A stretch of 64,000 bases of DNA from contig JAKOGI010000325.1 of assembly GCA_029747015.1 (NCBI GenBank), positions 62,001-126,000 on the forward strand. Direction: 5' to 3'. Source of the stretch: Carnegiea gigantea. Lineage: Eukaryota; Streptophyta; Magnoliopsida; Caryophyllales; Cactaceae. Of the stretch, positions 1 through 11,699 are shown piece by piece. The notes beneath the pieces were generated by a model. The model made no database searches, was not told the origin of the DNA, and worked only from the letters and a program-made list of their open reading frames with translations. How positions within the stretch are numbered: the first letter of the stretch is position 1; each line of letters begins with the position of its first letter. The translations under genes and the position numbers were made by a program.

Positions 1-11
1 ACTTTTATTCT

Positions 12-1521
12 CTATGATGGGGGAGCCCTGCCACCATTATTTCTTTCCTTACTCTTAATTATGATTATTTCTCTACCCTCTTCCATTGATGTGTCCTTAG
101 GGTCAATGAAGTCCTCTACTCCTTCCTTCGAGATGACATAATTACAATAGTCACGAGGGTTAGATTCGAGCTTGATAGGAGGTCTATCCGGGGATGTAGA
201 TGAAAAGCTAACTTGTTGGGCAATTTGGGCTTCCAATTTCTTAATGTGAGTTGTAAGCATATCAACCGTAGATGCTAATTGCTTAATATACTCATCCTGC
301 TTTTGTTGTGCCATAAGCATACTTTCCATCATAGCCTCTAATTTAGACTTTTGGGGTACTTGTGGAGGGAAAGGAGGTCTTCGAAAACCAGGGGTTGGCC
401 TAACATTCATTGGGAGCATATTCAGAGGGTTTAGATTAGACTATATGAGAAATTCGAATGATTCCTCTAACTCGGATTGTAGGAACTAGAGTAAGGGTGA
501 TTAGCCAGTCTCGAGTTGAAATTTTGGATATAATTGACTTCACTAGAGTCTTGGAAAAAAGGACTCCCAACTTGACAATTCAAAGTCACATGCTCAATAG
601 AATCACAAATTTCACATATAGGAGGGGCGCCAGAATTCACAGCATTAACATTTGTAACCTTTGAGTCATAGCATCAACATCCACAGAAAGCAAAGTAAGT
701 GCACCAATTTCAAGTTTACCTCCAACCCGTTTGGGTTGACCTTGTTCGGTGGACCATTGGAAATTGTTGAGTGCCATCTCCTTAATCAAATTATAGGCCT
801 CATCTTTAATTTTATTCATCAAAGTTTCTCCTGCCGCCGCATCGATAGTGGACTTTACAGGTTGGGTCACACCATTATAGCAAGATTGAATAATCATCCA
901 TCGTTGAAGTCTATGATGGGGGCATAAACGCAGCAGATCCTTAAACCGCTCTTAAGCCTCATAGAGCTTCTCATCATCCCTTTGCGTGAAGTTGGTGATT
1001 TGATTCCTTAAACTTGCCTTTTTGCTCGGTGGGAAGAACTTGGCGAGGAAAGCTCTAGTAAGCTCATCCCACGTGGTGATACATCCCGAAGGCAAAGAAT
1101 GTAGCCATACTCTTGCCTTACCTGTTAGTGAGAAGGGAAATAATCACAGTCGGATGGCATCAGTGGAGACTCCGTTAAGATTTAAAGTGTTGCACACCTC
1201 TAAAAAGACCGAGAGGTATAAGTTCGGGTCTTCTAAAGGAGTGCCTCCAAATTGGGATTGTTACACCATGGAAATCAGAGCCGGCTTGAGCTCAAAATTA
1301 TTTGCATCAACGTTAGGGCGAGCGATGCTTGAGGCGATTCCTTGGACTCCAGGGGTAACAAAATCCCTAAGCGTGCCCTTTTGGTCACATCCTCCTCTCG
1401 CCTTATTTCTTGAAGTTCTTCTTGCCTCGCGTCTTTGTTCTTCAATCTTTTACTTCTTCCTCCTTAAGCGGAAAGTCCTCTCGATCACGAGATCGAGTTC
1501 GTATAAAAATGGACTTCGCAT
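12..1521 (-). pseudogene. Athila-type Ty3/gypsy gag (decayed)
   Basis: Structural gag polyprotein of an LTR retrotransposon, which would form the cytoplasmic virus-like particle. Reading the minus strand from the ATG at 1521, the conserved gag core runs through 'ARVWLHSLPSG', 'AKFFPPSKKASLRNQI' and 'YNGVTQPVKSTIDAAAGET', then an intact CX2CX4HX4C zinc knuckle (CEICDSIEHVTLNC, 575-616), then a coiled segment 'IKKLEAQIAQQ' and the pre-protease linker (12-419). Athila-lineage gag proteins share this order. In-frame stops (for example just before 'QSQFGG' and inside 'KLYEA*ERF') and frame changes break it. The start was chosen because it precedes the first gag-like residues and lies about 140 nt downstream of the primer site. 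The 3' part, with protease and pol, lies outside the window. Confidence 0.85.
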
Positions 1522-1659
1522 AAACAGAGAAGATTCTTACAAGCACTACCGCTAACACTACCAATGCAATCAAACAAGAAAATAAAAAAAATAAAAGATA
1601 AAAAAATAAAATAAAATACTTAGTTACTTTCGTAAGACTAACTCAATTATTAATAAATT

Positions 1660-1679
1660 GGTCCCAAGCAACAGCGCCA
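1660..1679 (-). other. Primer binding site, tRNA-Asp type
   Basis: On the minus strand the segment reads TGGCGCTGTTGCTTGGGACC. It differs at a few positions from the complement of the 3' end of plant tRNA-Asp (TGGCGCCGTTGCCGGGGA), the usual primer of Athila-type elements. It lies between the LTR end (1686) and gag, as expected. Confidence 0.8.
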
Positions 1680-1685
1680 AAAACT

Positions 1686-2340
1686 TGACCACTCCCGTAA
1701 GCGCACGAGTGTCCTAGTATAGATAGAATATCATCCTCAGGACCAAAGCAATCTATCGGGTCCTTTCTATCAGAAAATGCTAAGCAATTACTTAATCGAG
1801 GAATTTTGATTTAACAACTTCTAATCAACCGATTCTAAATTCAATCAAGGAGAAATATTTAGTTAAGAAAGGTCTTGGATCAATATGATTAACGTGTGCT
1901 TTTCTCTAATTGGATAATTTCAAGGAATTACAATCTATTTAGAATTTAGTCTATTTTTTCGAAATCAACCAAATTACGTAAACTAAGTAAAAGTCTTTCT
2001 TTCAAATTAATTTGTCTGAATCTAAGTTCAATATTTTTGATTACTCTCTTGTCCTCCCAACATGCAAATCTCTCTTTGGAGAACAATCAAATTTTACCTT
2101 TCAGTTCTTCATTCAATTGTTTTAAGGGTGCAAGCAAATAGCCAAAATCCACTCACAACATGATAATCACGTGATAAAACGAAATCAAATCAATCATGAA
2201 ACAAAAGCACAATTCTATTGAATATAACATGATCCAACTATACTTCTATTAACAAACAAATCCCTAGACAAGATAAACTACTCACTCATAATTAAAAATT
2301 AAACAACCAAGCAATGATTCAGTGAAATCTGAGAAGGAAG
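1686..2340 (-). repeat. Truncated 5' LTR of the minus-strand Athila-type element
   Basis: The minus strand ends in '...GGGAGTGGTCA' seven bases before the primer site, a proper CA terminus. The region upstream has the non-coding AT-rich texture of the 3' half of an Athila LTR and resembles in layout the plus-strand LTR at 4825-6002. Only about 650 bp are recognisable before plus-strand env-like coding sequence begins, so the LTR is cut. The right edge is approximate. Confidence 0.6.
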
Positions 2341-2430
2341 GGTCTTGACAATGATAGCCTTCAACAAAGTCTTCGAACCGCCAATAAAACTGAACTCCTC
2401 ACTCAAGATTTCTCACTTGCATGTTGAAGT

Positions 2431-3433
2431 CACGAGTGGCCCTCGATGTCAAGAGGGCTGCATTTCATTTATCTTAATAAGGAGTTTTATGAACTTAATT
2501 TCAGTACCTTTAATAGTATATTTGGTTTTCCACCAAGTATGGACCTCTCACACTGCCATAACCCTGAGGAATTTAATCCGAATGCTTTTTGGTATGAAAT
2601 TTCTGTGAATTATCGGTATGACACTAATAATTTCAAAGGCATGGTTATTCGGAATCCCTATATTCGGGTGCCCTAATGCTTGTTAACTTGTGGTTTGTTT
2701 GTGAGGAAGGATAGTTTAAATGTGTCTTACCTGTCTGAATTATATTTTTTGTATAACATACTTGAAGATGGTCGGATTGACCTCGTGTCATTCTTGGTCA
2801 ATAAGTTGTATAGTGCAACTACTAGTTCTGCACATAGGATTGTTATTGGGGGCCTCATTAACCCAATTCCTAGGTTGGTTGGTGTTAAACTGAGCCCTAA
2901 TGAACGAGTCGTAGGTTCAGAGCAGTTGAAATTGGCCGCTTTTAAACAAATGAAATTTTGAAAGGTCGATGGTGGGCATATCTGTTGGATTTATTCTGGG
3001 AACCAGCTTATGCCTCTTCCAAAGGTTGATCGCAGCCCTCTCCTGAACCGGGCTAATCTCTACTTTTACTTGGTGATAAAGAGTTGGCGGGACTTGCCCC
3101 ACCTCCTCGACCTACTCGCCCAAGGGCTTCTAGTTCATCCCAACCATCCTCTTCTCATGATTCTCCTGACTTTCATGCAATCCTTCAGTCAATTCAAGAG
3201 GAGCAAGCTTCTCTATAAGCTTATGTGGAAACTGAGCATGCCTTATTCTGGGGCTTTGTTTAGGAGTGCCACGATGAACTCTGTGGGATGATTGCCTCCT
3301 AGAACCAATCTTTCCAAGACTTTAGGGCCTGGTTACAGACTTGGCGAGACTGACACATTTCTCCACCCCGCCCTCCTTCTTCTCCACCCCACCCCCTCCC
3401 TTTTGGTGTTTTCTGTTTTTTCTGTGCTTCCAT
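2431..3433 (+). pseudogene. ATHILA ORF-1 / env-like gene (decayed)
   Basis: Third gene of Athila-type elements, between pol and the 3' LTR, called env-like or ATHILA ORF-1 (PF03078 group); its function is unproven. Readable blocks are 'FYELNFSTFNSIFGFPPS', 'NPEEFNPNAFWYEI' and 'IRNPYIRV' (2446-2676), then 'LSELYFLYNILEDG' and 'HRIVIGGLINPIPR' (2680-2961), then 'PLPKVDRSPLLNRANLYF'. A frame change near 3080 leads into a Pro/Ser-rich linker and a coiled segment 'DFHAILQSIQEEQASL' ending at about 3433. Three frames are needed and stops interrupt it, so it is dead. The upstream part and the pol of this plus-strand element are missing: the gene starts abruptly next to an inverted LTR. Confidence 0.8.
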
Positions 3434-4824
3434 TGAGGACAATGTGTTGTCCAAGCATGGAGAAGTTGTTGTAGTTGTTATGTGCTTGTGGTTGTATATA
3501 TGTGTGTTGTGCATGTGTGACAGCTTGGGTTTTTAGGTCATGCATTTAGGTTTAGTTTGCATTTTAATTGATCATTTAGTTTTCTTTCTTTGTTTTTAGT
3601 TTTGTTTTGACATTTTATTATTCTTTACTTGCATTTGAGGCTCCTCAAAATTTTAAAAAATTAAAAAAATCGAAAAAATGAGTCTATAAATCCTTTGATG
3701 ATGAGTCTTTAGAGTAAGTGACTTTCTTTTGCATAATTTGACCCTTTTTGTTAGGCACATTTGTGAATAAAATGTTTGTTTATGAGTTTTTGAACTATGC
3801 TTCATGTTTTGACCATCACGTTAGACATGAGTTGGTTGTTTAATGATCCTCGGCATGAATATTTGGCATATGAAATTCGGTGAGACAGATGAGCTTTGTC
3901 CTGTGAGATTTTGAGCTTGAATAGACTAATTGATCATTTTAATCTCATGTTTCCTTCCATGTGTAACTCTTCCTAGATTTCAAGTCTTTAGAACTTGCTT
4001 TGACTCTTACTCAAGATCACATTTAGCATGCATATTTAGGCAACATGATTGAGGTATTCTTTAACTTTATGAGCTACATTAACCAAATAGCCGCCTTTAT
4101 ATGAATGATTTACCCCTTGCTATCTCTTTGAGCCTTTACCATGTTTATTGATGAAAACCTATATTATCATCTTTGGCCACATATATGTCTTACCCTTTTT
4201 GCCAAGGCTATAGAGCTTCATGGTTAATTAGGAGTAGTATGTGGATAATAGCATTTTATGGACGTTGCAGTTTGGTTGGATGTGATAAGGGATTCATGTT
4301 AAATTTTCCATTCAAGTTAATTGTGTTATGATTTGTGAGTTATAAGAAAAGTGTTGAAAAGTGCATAGTGTCCTTTGCTATGATCCCCCATTTCGATGGA
4401 AAAAAATGAAGAAAAATTAAGAATGAAGGGAAAAAAACATTAACCACACCAAAGGTCTGTAAAAAATGTGTGTTGAAAAAGGGAAAAAAAAAATAAAGAG
4501 GAAGCAAAGAGGAAAAAAACACACAAAAAGAATAAAGGAAAAAAATTGATGAAATAAAAGGATTTGGTATTGGTTTTATATTTTAAGCACTTTCTCTTAT
4601 GATCTCACTTGGGGATGTTGATATTTTGAGATATATAGGCTTACGGAATATGTTTTACTTGGGAGATGATGGTTTATGCTCTTCGTCTTTGGCTTTTAGC
4701 TCCACAAATCCTAAAATGTTTGTTCCCTCCTTACCTTTACCCATTTGCCCCATTACGACCCTTAAAAAGTCCTTAAAGTGTACTCTATTTTGAGGTCATT
4801 TTATGCAATTTTTAGGGAGAATTA
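3434..4824 (+). other. 3' untranslated region and polypurine tract of the plus-strand Athila-type element
   Basis: No ORF is credible here. It opens with 'cattgaggacaatgtg', a motif common just after the last gene in plant Athila-like elements. It includes the A-rich string around 3650-3680 and a purine-rich zone at 4380-4560. It ends in 'ttttagggagaatta' directly before the LTR start at 4825, which is the likely plus-strand primer tract. Confidence 0.6.
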
Positions 4825-6002
4825 TGTGTTTTATCATATATTATGCGCTCCTTTTGCAGTTTTACGCTCGGGTATGGTTCTGTTCTTTGTTTTGTAGGTT
4901 TTTCGACATTTTGCCTGAAATTTGACCATAAATAACCATAGTTTGACCCCCATAGACACCCCCACAGTCACTATACCCATGAAAGGAAGAAAGAATAAAA
5001 GACTATCGAGACAGAGCTCACCACGGATGATTCGTGGTGAAGCCAAGGTCCGTGGTGAGACCATAACTTAAAGCCTGCTCGTTCTCCTTCATTGCGTGGC
5101 TGAGTTTAATCAAGTTCCTTATTAAATAGGGTCATTTCGCAATAGAATGGAAGACGTGCAGCAATGGAAAACTCTTACGTTTTTCCAATCTTTTCGATTT
5201 TTGTATGTTTAGGTTTAGATTTCTAGTTAGTTTTGGGTGTAAGTTGTAAAGAAGTGCTTGCTGTTTTGGAGCCCTTGCGAAGTTAAGAATCCCTTGAAGG
5301 ATTTCCAATTGCATTAAGTTTTCTTCTCTAAAACTTTATTTAGTTGTTGTTATTTTAAATATGTGTAAGTAGTTTTCTTCATATAGGGATTGTTAGCTAA
5401 GTATTGATGTTGGAATCTCTCATTTTTATTTAGCTGTTCTTATTTATGATTGAGATCGGTTGAATTCTATTTTGTGTGCGAAACCATTTTGGGTGAATTT
5501 TGGCTAAATTCATTTGATAATTCTAAATAGTTAGGTGAAGGACTGAAAGGTGCAACTTGCTATTTGATCAACAAGATAGGACTTGACTCAGCAATACTTA
5601 AGAAAGATTCGCTTGTTAAGAGGAATATAGCCATAAAAAAATCCATAACTTAAACTAAACGAGGAGATTTGAAAGAATGATAATTGGTTAGTTTAGGCAT
5701 TCAGTATATTTCAAAAGAAAATATTAAATTCTAAATACGATTACGCACCTTTCAGTCCCCCAATATAGATCAAGTCCACGTTATATTTCATCGATCCACA
5801 TCTTTACTTAGTGAAACAAATCCCTAGATGTTTTAAATTGATTGAATTTTTTTCAATTAGATTATACTGTTGTTCAAACTCTCAATTGAAATTTGCTTGC
5901 TTAGCGCTTTTATAGGACAAAACTCAATAGACTATGATTGGTCTCTGTGGGAACGATCTTTTTTCTAAACTATAGCACCCATGTGCTTGCAGGCATAGGT
6001 CA
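4825..6002 (+). repeat. 3' LTR of the plus-strand Athila-type element
   Basis: It begins TGTGTTTTAT after the purine tract and ends '...GGCATAGGTCA', giving TG...CA termini and 1178 bp. The terminal string echoes the end of the inverted LTR at 1686. It carries a compact stem-forming block at 5017-5059 and an AT-rich box 'tattaaataggg' near 5120 that could serve as a TATA element. Only this LTR belongs to the plus-strand element within the window. The exact 3' end is inferred from the analogy with the other LTR. Confidence 0.6.
5017..5059 (+). repeat. Overlapping inverted repeats (alternative hairpins) in LTR
   Basis: CTCACCACGGA at 5017-5027 is the exact reverse complement of TCCGTGGTGAG at 5049-5059. 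The inner CACCACG (5019-5025) also pairs exactly with CGTGGTG at 5033-5039. The two 3' arms therefore compete for one 5' arm. Confidence 0.8.
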
Positions 6003-9000
6003 GGACACTCACCCATTATAAAAGTTAGTCAACTCTCCTATATTTTCCTAGAAAATTGGGGTTTCCATTATGTTAAACATTAATTGACAAGGAAATAATC
6101 GCATACTTTAGAGGCTGCTTTAGCAGCACTAACAAAAAGTGTTTTCGTCTATCATATCCTTACATCTCTAGGGCTTCTATTACAATAAATAGAAACTGAG
6201 GGCTTCTTTAAAATAGGAGCACTTTAATGCAAAATTAAAGGGTATTTCTCACTTTAAAAAGAAAGATTTTCTATCCTAGGCAACTCATGCCCCATGACCT
6301 AGCTAACTTAGTAGTCGCTCAACTTTTTATCCCTCCTCCTATAATATGTTGCCGCATAAGCCAAAAAGCATGACCGAGCCTTCAAGGAGTTTGCAATCAT
6401 CCTTCACAGTGCCCTTACAGAAAGGGCACACAAACATTATTAGCCATGAATCTACATCAAAGGTCATGGGGTATGAGTTACCTAAGCTAACAATGGTTAT
6501 ATGCCCTTTCTGCAATCATGCTTTATAGTGACCCTATAGGAAGTCTTCAATCATCCTTCATAGTGATCTTACCTGATAACCTGATGTTGCAGCCACGAGT
6601 GAAGATCATTAGTTTGATATCTTCTTATTCAAGCTCGATCAAAGTGGCGGCTAACTCTAAGTGGTTAAAAATGGCATCTCTTCTTTTTAATTACCTAAAC
6701 ATGAAAATTATACCCCGCTTTGTATTTGGAGGCCCAATAGAGTAATTATTAATTCAGGTCAAAAAGAAAAATAAGGAAAGAAATGCTAATGGAGGCCAAC
6801 AGCCCAAATAGGCCCACGTTAATAATGTTTGATGTCCAGTTGAAATCTACTCAAGGGAGTATAAAATTATTGAGTTGGGTATCAATTTTCATTATTGAAT
6901 AAGTTTTCTAATGACATATTATATAAAAAAAATTCCTATAAGCAACAGAAAGATATAAGTCAATTGCTAAGATTTGTGCTGAAAATGGCATGTGTTCACC
7001 ATTTCACTCATATCTTCTCCTCCACTTATTCAAAAGTTATTAAATAGTGTCACTAGAAACTAGACTAAATAGATTTTAGAGAAAGAAAAATCAATCAAAA
7101 TGGGAGCCAAACGTGAAAGTTATGGCCAAAATAAGTTGCAGTCTAGACTAGCCCGGAGAACCTGCCCAAGTTTTGACTAGGAATCGAGCTGGATTTCTCA
7201 ACAGGGAACCAGTCGGGTTACTTAGTTTCTCTCTTTTTGAGTCCTTTTCTATCTAAAGTGTGTTTGATTAATTAGAGTCTGATTAAGATTAATTCACTCA
7301 TTTAGATTGATCTTAAAGGGACTAGGGTTAGGTCTCCTTTCGCTAAACTGATTCAAACTATCCCATCAACCACTATCAAAAGGGGGCTATCCCATAGGGT
7401 TAGAGACATCAATTAGGCACCAAAAAATCAGCATGAATGATGCATCAAATCAAATAATCATAAGTCAATTTGAGAATTCAAATCCCGGGTCTCTTATTGA
7501 AAGCATTGAGGATTAAGTACATTGTTCGGTTCCCTAGGTAAATTAGGTGGGTTGTCCTGACGGAAAAATTCTATCTTCCTCCTGCCCTTTCTACTTCATG
7601 TGTTTTTATTGTTGTTTTGATTTTACTGTTGCCAAAAGTGTCATCTTCAAGTAGTCCCCACCCACCATAATTTATTTACTTTAATTTTTTTTGCATTGGA
7701 CTAAAAATTGTATCTTTTAAGTGATTAAACATTATCTATACTAATATGCTCCATGATCCTGTGATAGTGTAATTAAAAGCTTTGATTTCCCATATTGAAT
7801 AATGGAGGTAGTTGATGATGAGGGGGTAATGTGATGCATCCTATTATATCATCATATTGTCGCCCTCGAACCTAGATCCTCAGTTTAAGACTAAGGAGTC
7901 AAGATAGTCCTCACACTAGGGATTGCTCGAGGGTCTTTGAAAACCGTTTTTGTAGAAAAATTGATTTGTCCCTTCAATCTTCTTTTGGTTGTTCCTATCA
8001 GTAAGATTTGCTTTAGTAAATGATATGGTCTGTAAGTTCTCATAAAATTCACTCGTGACTCCATTAATTACATAGCTGTTTTTACCTTTTTGCTCTTTAT
8101 TTATACTTTCACTTTTTAATCTTAATTTCAAAAAAAAAGTTATAATCCACGATAATGAAATTGTTTGGAATAGGAAATCCGACCTACTCTGGCCTGGGAA
8201 CTCGATGGAGTTCCTGGATTAGGCAGGCTACCCTGCCCCAGTAACACAGCTGGCTTTCAAGATCAAGCAGGCTGACTTGTTCCTAGAACAAGCAACAGTC
8301 ACTACCATGGATCAAGATTAGGCAATTGGGCCTGATTCTAGCCTAAGAGCCCGGCCTAATTTCTGGATCAAGATTTGGATCTAGTTCCTTGATCCAACCT
8401 TATGAATGCTAGTTTTCTAAAAAAAATAAAAATAACAATTAAAGTTAATTTTTTTAAAAAATAAATAAAACTAGAACACCTTGCAAAATAAAGTCGAACC
8501 ATTCGTGGGGATCACAATCTTGGGGAGGTAGATCCTTACAGCCATGTGAATCATCACTCCAGATTTTACGTAGAAATTGAACCTGAGCCAATAGACTAAC
8601 ATTTTAAATGTTAATCTTAAGACTCAATGTTCGACTTTTGTGGCTTCAACATGAAATCAGATATTTCATATTCAACTCCCATGAGTCTCATCTTATACTT
8701 ACTAAAGCAACTATAATTTATAATTCATACACTACTACTATGAGGAATCACTAGTGCACACCAAGAGTGAATATGATTGGATCTCATCCTGTCTACTACT
8801 TAAGCATTAGGGGGATTGCGTGTATGATTAGGCCAATTAGAAGCATGAGACATTTCAATGTGCTTAATATATGATAGTAAATCATGAGCTTTTAGGAAAA
8901 AAGATCAATGTTTATTACATAAATGATCATTACAAAGGTAACATATCCATTACTTAAAAAGATACATCGAAGAACTAAACTATACGTAGCCCTGAATTCA

Positions 9001-9055
9001 ATATATGAACTTTGAAATCATTTCTGGGAATGAGCTTAGGAAAGGGATAACAATT
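6003..9055. other. Unassigned intergenic or degraded LTR sequence
   Basis: No coding similarity found on either strand. At 6392-6554 there are three imperfect copies of a unit starting tgcaatcat/ttcaatcat with an 11-bp inverted repeat between two of them. GC-richer patches at 7130-7230 and 8160-8400 contain short inverted repeats, such as tggatcaag (8364-8372) with cttgatcca (8388-8396), like those in U3 regions of the LTRs elsewhere in this window. The stretch just left of 9060 should contain the 3' end and LTR of the minus-strand copia piece, but I cannot place its borders. Confidence 0.4.
6418..6512. repeat. 11-bp inverted repeat flanked by imperfect direct repeats
   Basis: CAGAAAGGGCA (6418-6428) is the exact reverse complement of TGCCCTTTCTG (6502-6512). 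Direct repeat units begin at 6392, 6511 and 6546. Confidence 0.7.
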
Positions 9056-9059
9056 ATCT

Positions 9060-10058
9060 TATTTAATAGATATATATACTTAATGGCAAGCTCCTTTGTC
9101 TTTACGATAAGAAGCTACATACTCTACGTTCATGGTCAATAGTGTTGGGCAGTTTTGCTTCTTAATGCATATTGATATGGTTCTCCTACTCAGGGTAAAA
9201 ACCTATGCTGAGGTTGATCTAGACTTATTTAGGTCACCACCCAAATCAGCACCCGATAATTTTCTCAACTAGGTCCCCACCCGAATAGCAAAAGGCAAGG
9301 TTGATAGTACTACAAAGGTAGCGCATGATTCTCTCTTGGACCTTGTTTACTTTAGTAACGACTTACCAAACTAACTGTAAAGTAAAAGTGAGGCCATGTA
9401 CATAACATGGCATACCATAACCTTCCTACGACACCAGTGCATGTAACATTACTCATTTTCTCTTTTGTATCATCTGTTTTAGGCCATTGATTAAGACTTA
9501 AGGTTAGATCCTCCTTAACTGGAGTGCGTATGGGTTTGAATTTATGCATCCAAAAATGTTCCAACACTAAAAACATTCCAAGACCTATTTGACATATGCT
9601 TCCTAGCACATACACGAGAGCTTCTTTGGATGATTTCTGACTATTTTACACCGGTGATGTACCTAGCCCCACTCATGTCCTTTATCTCAAAGACAGTGGA
9701 TAGCCACTTCTTATGGCCTTCGATCATCCAAGTTGTTCCCAGTCAGAAGGATGCCAATGACATACAGGGTAGGCAAGAAACATAATCCCACCAATGTATC
9801 AAATAAGAAGCATAATCTCCTTAGTTATTTTCTTGACATATACACAATGGTTCTCTGAAGCCATAGATAAGCCAAATGAAGTAATGGCTTCATAAAATCT
9901 AAAGTACCATGATCCCGAAGGTTGCTTAAGATCATTTATAGATCTTTCGAGATGACACACCTTATCCTCTTGACCCTTTGATATAAAACCAATGGGTTGG
10001 TTCATATAGATCTCTTCCTCAAAGTTACAATTGAAAAAAGTAGTCTTTGTGTCCATTA
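9060..10058 (-). pseudogene. Ty1/copia reverse transcriptase-RNase H fragment
   Basis: C-terminal part of a copia polyprotein. In order on the minus strand: RT start 'MDTKTTFFNCNFEEEIYMNQ' (10058 downward), 'LKQPSGSWYFRF', then after a gap 'HKFKPIRTPV' and 'GRLWYAMLCTWPHFYFTVSL' (9352-9615, thumb region), then RNase H remnants 'ADLGGDLNKSRSTSA', a stop, 'VFTL', and 'NVEYVASY' near 9110-9250. In functional copia elements these blocks are contiguous and follow gag, protease and integrase; here those are absent. Multiple stops and frame changes. The N-terminal edge is directly fused, in frame, to gypsy RNase H coding sequence at about 10059. Confidence 0.85.
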
Positions 10059-11052
10059 AAAACAATACCGCCGCTAGCTCTATATCATGCGTCAGGTAAT
10101 TCTCCTCATATGGCTTCAATTAGTCAGAAGCATATGTAATCACCATCCCTTTTTGCATAAGGGTGCATCCTAAGCCTTTTTTTGAGTCATCACTATCCCT
10201 CAGTCCCCTTGGGAATTGCTAAAACTCGGGCAGATACTAGCCTCTTTTTTAGTTCTTGAAAACTTTGCTCACACTCTTGAGACCATTTAAACTTATTATT
10301 CTTGGAATCAATCTAGTAATAGGTAAAGCCAATTTGGAAAAGCCTACTATAAATCTCCTGTGATAGCCTGCCATACTCAGAAAACTCCTAACTTCTGACA
10401 TAGTTATAGGATTAGGCCAAATCACTATTGCTTCCACCTTAGTGGGTTATATTCATATCCCATCCTTAGTCACCACATGACCCAAGAAATGGACTTTGTC
10501 CAACCAAATTTCACACTTCTTGAGTTTAGCATAAAGTTTGTGCACCTCTAAACTCCTCAGTACTATTCTTAAATGTTGAGCATGCTTCTCCTTGAATCTA
10601 GAATAGATCAAGATTTCATTAATGAAAACCACTACTAACTTATCCAAATAGGGGTAAAATACCATGTCTCGATGAAGGAGGCTAGAGCATTCTTCAAACC
10701 CGAAAGGTACCACTAGGAATTCATGGTGTCCATATTGGGTCCTAAAGGCAGTTTTAGGCACATCCTCATTTCTAATTTTCATATAATGATAACCTATCCT
10801 TAGGTCAATTTTGGACTACATTGTTGATCCTGCCAACTGATTGAACAAATCATCTATCCTTAGTAAAGGATACTTGTTCTTAATGGTTACCTTATTGAGC
10901 TCTTTATAATCGATACATATCCTCAAAGTTCCATCATTCTTCTTAACAAAGAGCACTGGGGCTCCCCATAGAGATGCACTAGGTCGGATTAGTCCTTTGT
11001 CCAGGAGTTCTTGTAACTGAACTTTCAATCCAGCTAGTTTTATTGATGCCAT
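10059..11052 (-). pseudogene. Del/Tekay-type gypsy RT-RNase H (truncated)
   Basis: RT/RNase H of a chromovirus-type Ty3/gypsy element. Visible blocks: '[18 protein letters not shown]', '[20 protein letters not shown]' and '[14 protein letters not shown]' (10816-11052); 'EDVPKTAFRTQYGHHEFLVV' and 'VVVFINEILIYS' (10453-10782); 'PITMSEVRSFLSMAGYHRRF' (10249-10437); and the RNase H segment 'MVITYASD' stop 'LKPYEENYLTHDIELAAV' (10061-10150). The catalytic [YF]xDD box has become F-I-N-E, so both metal-binding aspartates are lost. RNase H stops after 'ELAAVLF', where copia sequence begins; integrase and chromodomain are absent. Confidence 0.9.
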
Positions 11053-11292
11053 CTAATAAGGATCCTTGGATATAGGAGCTGTATGAGTCACTAAATCAGT
11101 AGTGAACTCGATTTCCTAATCTGTTGGTAAACCAGGAACAACCTTAAAGACCTCAAAAAATTCATTTGCTACATGGATTTCACTTAAGTTTGGCTCATCG
11201 GAGGTAACTACCTCTACTTCATATAAATACCATTGGCACCCGTTTCTCATCATCCTAAAAGCCTACATAGTAGAGATGATTGAGATTGATTT

Positions 11293-11667
11293 TTAAAGGT
11301 TACTCCCCCTATGTTCAAGCTTCTTTCCTTCAGGAGTAATGAGAGAGACTAGTTTTCTTTTGCAATCAATGTTTAGCTGATATTTGGCTAACAAGTTCAT
11401 CCCTAAAATAATATTAAAGCCTTGCATTTCTATTTTTACTAAGTTAGCAAGAAGATTCTTTGCACTAACATTTAAAGGACAATACCAATATATAACATCT
11501 GTTTGTAGCATAGAGCCCACTGGGGTATTCATGCACAATACGTGATCCATTTTAGATAGATCTCTAGGAAGTTTCTTAGCGAACTGGGGGATCACAAAAG
11601 AATGACTTACAGCAAAATCAAATAGAACATGTGCATAAGTTTTGGCCAGAAGCAGAGTATTTGTCAC
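11293..11667 (-). pseudogene. Gypsy aspartic protease region
   Basis: Retroviral-type aspartic protease that would process the gag-pol polyprotein. 'AHVLFDFAVSHSFVIPQFAK' corresponds to the catalytic loop, usually FDSGASHSFV in this family; here D-S-G has become D-F-A, which removes the catalytic motif apart from the Asp. Downstream 'ANLVKIEMQGFNIILGMNLL' and 'AKYQLNIDCKRKLVS' match the C-terminal lobe and flap region. The 125-aa stretch is open. The 240 nt between it and RT (11053-11292) is the normal linker but has stops. Confidence 0.85.
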
Positions 11668-11699
11668 GACTGCATTAGGATCCTCCTATTGGTTTTCAC

